Assembly: GCF_002113025.1 (NCBI RefSeq)
Contig: NZ_NEJH01000002.1
Coordinates: 868,001-932,000, forward strand
Source: Pseudomonas sp. B28(2017)
GTDB taxonomy: Bacteria; Pseudomonadota; Gammaproteobacteria; Pseudomonadales; Pseudomonadaceae
Reading direction: 5' to 3'
Length of the DNA stretch: 64,000 nt
In this document: piece after piece, positions 1 through 7,263 of the stretch
How the letters are laid out: each line of letters begins with the position of its first letter
Position numbering within the stretch: the stretch's first letter is position 1
The notes under the pieces: model-generated
The model's input: only the letters and a program-made list of their open reading frames with translations
Databases searched by the model: none
What the model was told of the DNA's origin: nothing
Translations under genes and position numbers: made by a program

Positions 1-427
1 CGGCCGTGGTTTTCACGCCCTGCAGATCGGAACCGGCACCCGGCTCGGTCATGGCGATCGCGCTAACCATCTCGCCGGACACCAGCTTCGGCAGGTACTT
101 CTGCTTCAGCACTTCACTGCCGTAATGCAGGATGTACGGCGCCACGATGTCCGAGTGCAGGGAAAAACCGATGCCGGTCAGGCCAAGTCGCCCCACCTCT
201 TCGATCACCACCGCACTGTAGAGAAAGTCCGCCCCCAGACCGCCGTATTCTTCCGGCAGGTGCGAGCACAGCATCCCCGCCTCCCCTGCCTTGTTCCACA
301 GCTGTCGGTCGATATAGCCTTGTTTTTCCCATTGCCCATGGAATGGCACCGCCTCTTTTTCGAGGAACGTTCGCACGCTGTCGCGGAAAAGCTCGTGCTC
401 GGAGCTGAACAAGGTTCTGGGGATCAT
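1..427 (-). CDS. acyl-CoA dehydrogenase, N-terminal part (cut by window edge)
   Basis: Reading leftward from the ATG at 427 the protein begins MIPRTLFSSEHELFRDSVR, the usual acyl-CoA dehydrogenase N-terminus, and runs 142 codons to the window edge. The helical N-terminal domain is visible, including the EEYGGLGAD segment, and the middle domain begins with AMTEPGAGSDLQG, the family signature that contacts flavin and substrate. These FAD enzymes oxidise acyl-CoA to 2-enoyl-CoA and pass electrons to ETF. Chain-length preference cannot be read from this part. The gene is divergent from the GlxA-type regulator at 574, which could control it, but no operator was identified. Confidence 0.9.
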   Translation of the reverse strand, partial: MIPRTLFSSEHELFRDSVRTFLEKEAVPFHGQWEKQGYIDRQLWNKAGEAGMLCSHLPEEYGGLGADFLYSAVVIEEVGRLGLTGIGFSLHSDIVAPYILHYGSEVLKQKYLPKLVSGEMVSAIAMTEPGAGSDLQGVKTTA

Positions 428-573
428 GCGGCACCTTTTCTTTGTTTTTAGAAGGAGTTGACCTTCAGAGACTATGCCTCGCATCCGATACAGGACACTG
501 GACACATCCGACAAAAAATAAGACGATCCAGCCGTCTGGTGACCACTTTCCCCTATAAGAATAAAGTTGAATT

Positions 574-1569
574 ATGTCTAACCAAGCCTCCACGCCCCTG
601 CGGCGCGTCAGCATCCTGGCCATCGACCGGGTTTTCGCTTCCACCCTCATGCAAGCCAAGGATTTCTTTCACCTCGCCAGCCTGCGCTACGGCAAACAGC
701 TGGGCCAGGGCCTGACACCGGCGTTCGAAACCCGCCTGGTCAGCCCCGACGGCAAACCGGTCAACACTTTCAGCGATGTGGTGATTCCGGTGGATGGCGG
801 ACTGGAAAACGCCGATATCATCGTTCTTCCCGCGTTCTGGGATGATTTCGAAAGCCTCTGCAAACGTTACCCACAAGTCCTGCCCTGGTTGCGCCAGCAA
901 CATGCGCGCGGCGCCGTGCTGTGCGGCGAGGCCACCGGTGTTTTCTGGCTGGCCGAAGCCGGGCTGCTCAATGGCAAGGAAGCGACCACCTACTGGCGCT
1001 TCTTCAATGCCTTCGCCGAACGCTTCCCCCAGGTTCAACTCAATCAGGACAAGCACCTGACCGACGCCGACAACCTGTACTGCGCCGGCGGCACCACTTC
1101 GGCATGCGATTTGTACATTTACCTGATCGAGCGCTTCTGCGGTGCCAATGTGTCCCAGGCCGTAGCGCGGGACATTCTGTATGAAGTGCAGCGCAGCTAC
1201 TCGCCAGGGCGCATCGGTTTTGGTGGCCAGAAACTGCATCAGGACGTAATCATCCTGCAGATACAGCACTGGCTCGAAGAACACTTCGCCGACAAGTTCC
1301 GCTTCGAAGACGTCGCCCGCGAACACGGCATGAGCATCCGCAACTTCATGCGCCGCTTCCAGACAGCCACCGGCGACAAGCCACTGCATTACCTGCAACG
1401 CCTGCGCATCGAAACCGCCAAGGGCTTGCTGTCCGGCAGCCGCAAGAGCATCAAGACCATCAGTTACGAAGTCGGTTACGACGATGCGAGCTTTTTCGCA
1501 CGGTTATTCCGCCAGCACACGGAGTTGTCGCCGAACCAGTATCGGCAGCAGTTTCAGCAGGCTGCGTAG
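574..1569 (+). CDS. GlxA family transcriptional regulator (DJ-1/PfpI plus AraC HTH)
   Basis: This is a 331-residue protein. Residues about 10-180 form a DJ-1/PfpI-like domain with the nucleophile-elbow region AVLCGEATG, which keeps a Cys. Residues about 225-328 form an AraC/XylS double helix-turn-helix (FRFEDVAREHGMS, then IKTISYEVGYDDASFFARLF). GlxA-type regulators usually sense small nitrogen or carbon metabolites through the DJ-1 domain, which has no proteolytic activity; the effector here is unknown. The ribosome-binding site before the ATG is weak. The gene is divergent from the acyl-CoA dehydrogenase gene. Confidence 0.88.
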   Translation: MSNQASTPLRRVSILAIDRVFASTLMQAKDFFHLASLRYGKQLGQGLTPAFETRLVSPDGKPVNTFSDVVIPVDGGLENADIIVLPAFWDDFESLCKRYPQVLPWLRQQHARGAVLCGEATGVFWLAEAGLLNGKEATTYWRFFNAFAERFPQVQLNQDKHLTDADNLYCAGGTTSACDLYIYLIERFCGANVSQAVARDILYEVQRSYSPGRIGFGGQKLHQDVIILQIQHWLEEHFADKFRFEDVAREHGMSIRNFMRRFQTATGDKPLHYLQRLRIETAKGLLSGSRKSIKTISYEVGYDDASFFARLFRQHTELSPNQYRQQFQQAA

Positions 1570-1572
1570 GCC

Positions 1573-1670
1573 CTGCAGGAGCGAGCTTGCTCGCGAAGAA
1601 TCAGGGAGCGATGCGTTTAGCCCGCATGAACGCGCTATCGTTAACGTCCATCGCGAGCTCGCTCCTACAG
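1573..1670. repeat. REP doublet (inverted pair)
   Basis: Two copies of a GGAGCGAGC(T)TGCTCGCGA-type palindrome face each other (1576-1596 and about 1649-1670, the second as ATCGCGAGCTCGCTCCTACAG). This matches the REP doublets spread through fluorescent Pseudomonas genomes, which are mobilised by RAYT transposases. No RAYT gene lies in the window. Confidence 0.8.
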
Positions 1671-1686
1671 CTAACCTCCAGCGCAC

Positions 1687-1718
1687 AAAAAAAGGCCTGC
1701 ATGTGCAGGCCTTTTTTT
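1687..1718. terminator. bidirectional rho-independent terminator
   Basis: A perfect hairpin (AGGCCTGCA / TGCAGGCCT) is flanked by seven A and seven T residues, so it can stop transcripts from both sides. It sits just past the 3' end of zapE (minus strand) and after the glxA-type gene and REP doublet. Confidence 0.9.
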
Positions 1719-1733
1719 ATTATCCGATTTGTC

Positions 1734-2828
1734 CTACGGCTTATGCGCCCGGGACAGGAATTCGTGGGATTGCATTTCCAGCAGTCGGCTGAGGGTCCGT
1801 TGGAACTCAAAGTTCAGGCGACCGCCGGTGTACAGATCCTTAAGCTCGACTTCAGCAGAAATGATCAGCTTAACATTACGGTCGTAGAACTCGTCGACCA
1901 TGTTGATGAAGCGTCGGGCGATGTCGTCGGTGGTGACGCTCATCTGTTCGACACCGCTAAGCAGCACGGCGTGGAAGATCTTGCCCAGCTCGATGTAGTC
2001 GTTCTGGCTGCGCGGGCCGTCGCACAGTTCGCGGAAATCGAACCAGGCTACGTCGTCACAGGTGCGCAGGGCACGGATCTCGCGGTTTTCGATCATCAAC
2101 ACGTCGTTCTCGATCGCTGCCGTGCATTCCGGTGTCAGCGCGCGGAAGCTCTTGCGCAGGCTTTCGTGGGACGCCTCGTCGAGCGGGAAGTGGAACAGTT
2201 CCGCTTGCTCGAGGTGACGCAAACGGTAGTCGACGCCGCTATCGACGTTGACGATCTCGGTGTTCTGCTTGATCAGCGCAATGGCCGGCAGGAAGCGTGC
2301 GCGTTGCAGGCCATCCTTGTACAGGCCATCCGGCACGATGTTCGAAGTCGCGACCAGGCTCACGCCGTTCTTGAACAGCTCTTCCATCAGGGTGCCCAGG
2401 ATCATGGCGTCGGTGATGTCGGAGACGAAGAACTCATCAAAGCAGATCACCCGGGCTTCAGCGGCAAAGCGCTTGGCGATGATGGTCAGCGGATTTTTCT
2501 CGCCGCCCAGGGTTTTCATCTCTTCGTGCACCCGCTTCATGAAGCGGTGGAAGTGCGTACGAGACTTTTCCTTGAAGGGCAGCGCTTCGAAGAAGGTGTC
2601 CACCAGGTAAGTCTTCCCGCGACCTACGCCCCCCCAGAAATACAAGCCCTTGACCGGGGCCTGATCCTTCTTGCCAAACAACTTGCCCAGCAGGCCCGGC
2701 TTGTTTTGCTCGGCCGCGACCAGGTCGTCGTACAGGCGCTGCAAATGGCGCACGGCAGTTTCCTGCGCGGCGTCATGAAAGAATTCCGGGCGTTTCAGAT
2801 CAGCTTGATATCGTTCTAGGGGCGTCAT
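1734..2828 (-). CDS. zapE: cell division protein ZapE (AFG1-like ATPase)
   Basis: The 364-residue protein has the P-loop GGVGRGKT at about residues 67-74 and a Walker B segment VICFDEFFVSD, matching the AFG1/ZapE ATPases. ZapE binds FtsZ and destabilises FtsZ bundles during constriction in E. coli. Length and the N-terminal MTPLERYQADL fit the family. It stands alone on the minus strand with its own terminator at 1687-1718. Confidence 0.95.
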   Translation of the reverse strand: MTPLERYQADLKRPEFFHDAAQETAVRHLQRLYDDLVAAEQNKPGLLGKLFGKKDQAPVKGLYFWGGVGRGKTYLVDTFFEALPFKEKSRTHFHRFMKRVHEEMKTLGGEKNPLTIIAKRFAAEARVICFDEFFVSDITDAMILGTLMEELFKNGVSLVATSNIVPDGLYKDGLQRARFLPAIALIKQNTEIVNVDSGVDYRLRHLEQAELFHFPLDEASHESLRKSFRALTPECTAAIENDVLMIENREIRALRTCDDVAWFDFRELCDGPRSQNDYIELGKIFHAVLLSGVEQMSVTTDDIARRFINMVDEFYDRNVKLIISAEVELKDLYTGGRLNFEFQRTLSRLLEMQSHEFLSRAHKP

Positions 2829-2919
2829 AATTCGTTAGCAAGGCAACAAAAACGGGCCGACACTGTAGCGACGGCCCGGAGGAATGGCAATCGGCCCTTG
2901 GTTCGGGCCGAACCGTTAT

Positions 2920-4275
2920 TTATTCCTGAACCGGCGTCAGGGCAATGCGCAAGGCTTCGATGGCCGCGTCGCGTGCGGCGCTGTCGGCGAAGGCCGGGCT
3001 GTCGGCAACACACTGGCCTTCGAGCCAGACACTGAAGCCCAGTTCGTCACTGCGCACGTCCAATGCCAGGCCCGCTTGCAATTGCTTGGTCACCTGACCG
3101 GCGGTTTTGCCATCGGCGAAGTTGCGCGACAGCAGCAGTTGTTCGCCGTCGGCCGCCAGCAGACGGAAGCGGAAACTGCCATCGTCCTCGCGGAAGCTGA
3201 CAAAACGCGCAGCCTTCGCGGCTTTCTTTTTGGTGGTCGCCGCCACTTGAGTCTGGGCAACGAAGGAGCGCAGGCCCACCGCTTCACGCAGTTCGTGGAG
3301 GAACGGCGTCGCCACCGCACGGGCCTTTTTCGCGCCGTGTTGCAGGATGTCTTCCAGATCCGCCGGACGCTCGATCAATTGGTTGTAGCGCTCGCGGGAT
3401 TCGCCCAGTTCGGCGTCCAGCAGCTGGAACAGACGATTCTTCGCCTCACCCCAACCCAGGCCCTGCAACAGCTCGCTACGGAACTCGTCAGCCTGCGCCG
3501 GGGTGGCGAACGCCTGGAACAGGGTGAACAGGTGCGAATTGTCCGGATCCTTGGCTTCGCCCGGCGCGCGGGAGTCGGTGACGATCCGCGAAATCGCGTC
3601 CTTCATCTCTTTGGCGCTGCTGAACAGCGGAATGGTGTTGTCGTAGCTCTTCGACATCTTGCGGCCATCCAGGCCCGGCAACGTGGCGACGCTCTCTTCG
3701 ATCAGCGCCTCGGGCATGGTGAAGAACTCTTTGCCCTGGCCAAACAGGTGGTTGAAACGCTGGCCGATGTCCCGCGCCATTTCCACGTGCTGGATCTGGT
3801 CACGACCGACCGGCACCTTGTGTGCGTTGAACATCAGGATGTCCGCCGCCATCAGCACCGGGTAGCTGTACAGGCCCATGGTGATACCCGCGTCCGGGTC
3901 TTCGCCGGTCTCGACGTTCTTGTCCACCGAAGCCTTGTAGGCGTGGGCGCGATTGAGCAGGCCCTTGGCGGCGACGCAAGTCAGCAGCCAGGTCAGCTCG
4001 GGGATTTCCGGGATATCGGACTGACGGTAGAAGGTCACACGATCGACATCCAGGCCACCGGCCAGCCAGGTCGCGGCGATTTCCAGACGCGAGCGCTGGA
4101 TGCGCAGCGGGTCATCGCACTTGATCAGGGCGTGGTAGTCGGCCAGGAAGTAGAACGAATCGGCATTGCTGTCACGGCTGGCAAGGATCGCCGGGCGGAT
4201 GGCGCCAGCGTAGTTGCCCAGGTGCGGCGTGCCGGTGGTGGTGATGCCGGTGAGGATACGGGTACGAGTCGTCAT
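2920..4275 (-). CDS. trpS: tryptophanyl-tRNA synthetase with C-terminal extension
   Basis: Charges tRNA-Trp. The N-terminus [21 protein letters not shown] carries the HIGH-like motif (PHLGN), and [10 protein letters not shown] is the KMSKS loop. The protein has 451 residues against about 330 for the E. coli enzyme. The excess lies at the C-terminus, after a Lys/Ala-rich linker ([12 protein letters not shown]): about 100 residues that read like a YegP/DUF1508-type beta fold ([19 protein letters not shown]). Long TrpS forms are, to my knowledge, usual in Pseudomonas. ATG 4275 was chosen over an upstream in-frame codon because the product then matches the family start. It lies 24 bp after the hydrolase gene, probably in one operon. 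Confidence 0.95.
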   Translation of the reverse strand: MTTRTRILTGITTTGTPHLGNYAGAIRPAILASRDSNADSFYFLADYHALIKCDDPLRIQRSRLEIAATWLAGGLDVDRVTFYRQSDIPEIPELTWLLTCVAAKGLLNRAHAYKASVDKNVETGEDPDAGITMGLYSYPVLMAADILMFNAHKVPVGRDQIQHVEMARDIGQRFNHLFGQGKEFFTMPEALIEESVATLPGLDGRKMSKSYDNTIPLFSSAKEMKDAISRIVTDSRAPGEAKDPDNSHLFTLFQAFATPAQADEFRSELLQGLGWGEAKNRLFQLLDAELGESRERYNQLIERPADLEDILQHGAKKARAVATPFLHELREAVGLRSFVAQTQVAATTKKKAAKAARFVSFREDDGSFRFRLLAADGEQLLLSRNFADGKTAGQVTKQLQAGLALDVRSDELGFSVWLEGQCVADSPAFADSAARDAAIEALRIALTPVQE

Positions 4276-4299
4276 GGGTAATCGCTTGTCAGACTGCAA

Positions 4300-4929
4300 T
4301 CAATTCGAGAGACGCGGCAGGATCAGATCCTTGAGATCGGTCAGCTTGCCATGAAAAAAGTGTCCGCATTCTGCCACTTTCAGCAGCTCATGGGGGCGTT
4401 CGAGCTTGTCGGACCATTCGTAAACGACTTGTGGATCGATCACTTCGTCGGTTTCCGGCTGGATCAGGGTCAGTTCACCTTGCTGCGGCAGCTGATCCCG
4501 ATCGCCGAGGCGCATGACCGCCGGCGCGACCATGAACAGGTGCTTGAGTTGCTCGCCCTTGGCCTCGAGGCGCCCACCGAGACTTGCTGCAACAAAACCG
4601 CCAAAGGAAAAACCGAACAGGGTCAGCGGCAATTCCGGGTGTCTGGCGCGAAACCATTCGGCGACAGCCTGGGCATCATCGACCTCACCGCTGCCCATGT
4701 CGTGAGAGCCTTCGCTGGCACCGACGCCACGGTAGTTGAAGCGCAGGGTGATCAGTCCGGCGTCGCGCGCGGTGCGCTGCAGGGTCGAGACCACTTTGTT
4801 GAGCATGGTGCCGCCTTGCACCGGGTTCGGATGGCAGATGAGCGCCAGGCCGCGCGGCTGCTCGTTGTCCAGGTACAGTGCTTCCAGTTGGCCGACCGGG
4901 CCATCAATCACTACAGGGGTTTCGCGCAT
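4300..4929 (-). CDS. alpha/beta hydrolase (dienelactone-hydrolase-like)
   Basis: A compact 209-residue alpha/beta hydrolase. Visible elements are the oxyanion region CHPNPVQGGTM, the nucleophile elbow GFSFGG with the candidate catalytic Ser, an acidic residue in PETDEVIDP, and the catalytic His in ECGHFFHGKL. This architecture is that of the YtxE/DUF-type small hydrolases near trpS in Pseudomonas; the substrate is unknown. The ATG at 4929 has no good ribosome-binding site. A TTG six bases upstream (4935) has GGAG at ideal spacing and may be the true start, adding two residues. It is divergent from yhcB. Confidence 0.85.
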   Translation of the reverse strand: MRETPVVIDGPVGQLEALYLDNEQPRGLALICHPNPVQGGTMLNKVVSTLQRTARDAGLITLRFNYRGVGASEGSHDMGSGEVDDAQAVAEWFRARHPELPLTLFGFSFGGFVAASLGGRLEAKGEQLKHLFMVAPAVMRLGDRDQLPQQGELTLIQPETDEVIDPQVVYEWSDKLERPHELLKVAECGHFFHGKLTDLKDLILPRLSN

Positions 4930-5073
4930 AAGCAAGGAAGGAACTCCGTGACCTCGAATCGGGTCGACTCGTCTAGCAAATTGTCTGTGGCTGTCTATTG
5001 CGAGTGAATCGCGGTATACAGCGCAGGTTCGAGCCGTTAACGTAAAGCAAAGCCGTTTATAGAGGAAGGACTC

Positions 5074-5508
5074 GTGGAACACTCGCTCTTAGTTTGGTTG
5101 TTACCGACTCTTGCCCTGGTTGTGGGTGTCGCCATTGGGTTTCTGATCGCTCGCCTTGCGCCGAATGCCGCGCCTAGCAGCACGCAACGTCAGCTGGACG
5201 ACATTCAGGAACGTTTCGACAGTTATCAGAACGAAGTGGTGACCCACTTCAACAGCACTGCAACGCTGGTCAAGAAACTGACTGCGAGCTACCAGGAAGT
5301 GCAGGATCATCTCGCCGAGGGCGCCAACCGCCTGGCCCTGGACGAACAGACTCGCCAACGCCTGCTGGCCTCCCTGCACGCCGATGCGGCGCAGGCTCCA
5401 CGGGAACGCCTGACGCCGCCACGCAATCAGGAACCGCCTCGCGACTACGCGCCAAAAGCCCCGAACGCGCCGGGCATGCTCGATGAGCATTACGGCCTGA
5501 AGAAGTAA
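5074..5508 (+). CDS. yhcB: YhcB/ZapG family (DUF1043) envelope protein
   Basis: A 144-residue protein with one N-terminal membrane helix (about residues 5-27), then a coiled-coil region (RQLDDIQERFDSYQNEVVTHF) and a Pro/Arg-rich tail ending in DEHYGLKK. This is the DUF1043/YhcB pattern; E. coli YhcB (ZapG) links cell-wall synthesis and division. The start is GTG, supported by AGAGGAAGGA three bases upstream. It is divergent from the hydrolase gene and followed directly by a terminator. Confidence 0.9.
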   Translation: MEHSLLVWLLPTLALVVGVAIGFLIARLAPNAAPSSTQRQLDDIQERFDSYQNEVVTHFNSTATLVKKLTASYQEVQDHLAEGANRLALDEQTRQRLLASLHADAAQAPRERLTPPRNQEPPRDYAPKAPNAPGMLDEHYGLKK

Positions 5509-5523
5509 TCAGACCCGCGCAAT

Positions 5524-5562
5524 AAAAAGCCCTCGGACATTCACTTGTCCGGGGGCTTTTTT
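5524..5562 (+). terminator. terminator after yhcB
   Basis: An 11-bp stem (GCCCTCGGACA / TGTCCGGGGGC, one G-U pair) with a 6-base loop is followed by six T residues. A five-A run precedes it, so weak activity in the other direction is possible. Confidence 0.9.
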
Positions 5563-5616
5563 GTTTCTGCCCGTTCCAGATCTTTATTGCCCGCGAAGGG
5601 GCCAGAACTGACGATA

Positions 5617-5661
5617 CAAAAAAGCCCGCCTGATCTGTTCAGGATCGGGCGGGCATTTTTT
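5617..5661 (-). terminator. terminator of the OmpA-like lipoprotein gene
   Basis: A GC-rich stem (GCCCGCCTGATC / GATCGGGCGGGC) is bounded by A-rich and T-rich runs on either side. It lies just past the stop of the minus-strand gene at 5685 and faces the yhcB terminator. Confidence 0.88.
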
Positions 5662-5684
5662 ACACCCGGAACTCAGTCAGACGC

Positions 5685-6431
5685 TTACGGGTACTGCTGA
5701 ACCGTGCCCTGCTGCTCAGCGCCATACTGCTGACCCGGAATCGCCTTGAGGTTGACCTCTACACGGCGGTTCTGCGCCCGGCCATTAGCGTCGCCGTTGC
5801 TGGCAACCGGGCTATCCGGACCGGCGCCACGAGCACTCAGGTTGGCACCGCTGACACCTTGCGAGGTCAGGTAGGTGGCCACGCTTTGTGCACGACGCTG
5901 GGACAGGTCCATGTTGTGCTGGCGGCTGCCGGTGCTGTCGGTATAGCCGACGATTTCGATCTGGTTCTGGTTGAACTCTTTCAGCGAGCCCGCCAGGTTG
6001 TTCAGCGGCTGATAGAAACCTGGTGCAATGTTCGCCGAATCGGTCGCGAACGTGATGTTGCCCGGCATGATCAGCTTGATCTGGTCGCCTTGGCGCTGCA
6101 CTTCAACACCGGTGTTGGCCATGCTGGCGCGCAGCTTTTTCTCCTGCTGGTCGGCGTAGTAGCCGTAACCGGCGGCGGATGCACCGACCACTGCCGCACC
6201 GATCAGCGCACCCTTGCCACGGTTATCGTGGTTGATGGCAGCACCGGCCAGCGCACCGGCCAGCGCGCCGAGGCCACCGTATTTCGCGGTCTTGCTCATG
6301 CCTTCGGAGCCGCTATCCGCCTGGCCCTGAGCCTGGCCCTGGCCCTGGCCGCCGTAAGGGTTAGGCGTGGCACAACCGGACAAAACGGCCACAGCCGTAG
6401 CGACAATAATCAAACGACGCGTGGTGAACAT
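5685..6431 (-). CDS. OmpA-family lipoprotein with glycine zipper (YiaD-like)
   Basis: A 248-residue protein. The signal peptide ends in the lipobox VLSGC (Cys about 20), followed by a Gln/Gly-rich stretch. A glycine-zipper segment at about 52-92 (GGLGALAGALAGAAINHD and GKGALIGAAVVGASAAG) comes next. The OmpA/MotB peptidoglycan-binding domain at about 118-230 has NITFATDSANI, IVGYTDSTGS and the NRRVEV terminus. It probably tethers the outer membrane to peptidoglycan. It ends in a Gln-rich tail. Single-gene unit with its own terminator. Confidence 0.92.
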   Translation of the reverse strand: MFTTRRLIIVATAVAVLSGCATPNPYGGQGQGQAQGQADSGSEGMSKTAKYGGLGALAGALAGAAINHDNRGKGALIGAAVVGASAAGYGYYADQQEKKLRASMANTGVEVQRQGDQIKLIMPGNITFATDSANIAPGFYQPLNNLAGSLKEFNQNQIEIVGYTDSTGSRQHNMDLSQRRAQSVATYLTSQGVSGANLSARGAGPDSPVASNGDANGRAQNRRVEVNLKAIPGQQYGAEQQGTVQQYP

Positions 6432-6534
6432 GTAAAGCTCCTACTTTTTTGCATTCTGTGGTGCAACGGACCAAGGCATCAGCCTTTGCGGGCGTTGGAT
6501 CACTTCCTGGATTAAAAATTCCGCTCGTTACAAA

Positions 6535-7176
6535 TCAGGCCCGTACAAACGGGTTTTCGCGCATTTCATCGCCCAGACGGGTGTCCGGACCATGCCCGGC
6601 TACCACCGTCGCCTCTTCGTCGAGGGTGTACAGCCGCTGCTTGATCGAACGCACTATGGTCGCCTGGTCGCCACCCCACAAGTCCGTGCGCCCGACTCCG
6701 CGACGAAACAACGTGTCGCCGGCAATCAGCAGCTTGGCCTCGGAAAACCAGAAACTCATGGAACCCGGCGTATGACCCGGCGTGTGCAGCGCCACACCGC
6801 AGCCGCAGGCCAGCTCTTCATCATCGGCCAGCCAGCGATCCGGTGATGGTACCGGGGTATAAGGGACGCCGAACATCTGGCACTGCATTTCCAGGTTGTC
6901 CCACAGAAACTGGTCTTCCTTGTGTAGATGCAGCGTAGCGCCGGTCTTCTCTTTGAGTTGACCGGAAGCGAGGAAATGATCGAGGTGAGCATGGGTATGG
7001 ATGATGCTGACCACTTTCAACCCCAAGGCATCGAGACGCGCCAGGATCAGCTCATGATTGCCACCCGGATCGACAACGATGGCCTTTTTCGTCACCGGAT
7101 CGCCGATGATTGTGCAGTTGCACTGCAAAGGGCCGACGGGGAAGGTTTCGCGGATGAGGGTGGGTTGCTGGGACAT
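6535..7176 (-). CDS. MBL-fold metallo-hydrolase (glyoxalase II-like)
   Basis: The 213-residue protein holds the metallo-beta-lactamase motif THAHLDH, then HTPGHTPGSMSFW, AGDTLFRRGVGRTDL and a late GHGPDT, giving a full two-metal ligand set. YcbL-type enzymes of this size hydrolyse S-lactoylglutathione or related thioesters; the true substrate is not certain. I chose ATG 7176 (MSQQPTLIRETFPVG) because the upstream extension is not conserved-looking. The N-terminal FPVGPLQCNCTIIGD is typical of the family. Confidence 0.88.
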   Translation of the reverse strand: MSQQPTLIRETFPVGPLQCNCTIIGDPVTKKAIVVDPGGNHELILARLDALGLKVVSIIHTHAHLDHFLASGQLKEKTGATLHLHKEDQFLWDNLEMQCQMFGVPYTPVPSPDRWLADDEELACGCGVALHTPGHTPGSMSFWFSEAKLLIAGDTLFRRGVGRTDLWGGDQATIVRSIKQRLYTLDEEATVVAGHGPDTRLGDEMRENPFVRA

Positions 7177-7263
7177 CGGGGGCCTGCTCGATAAACGGGG
7201 ACGAGCAATTTTCGCACAATTGAGCATCCAGCCAATGGCCGCGATCTGTATCGTGAAAAATCC

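Noticed and set aside
2880-2925. GGCCC-rich hairpin between trpS and zapE as a terminator
   Set aside because: The stem is short and there is no T run on the minus strand, so trpS and zapE may be read through.
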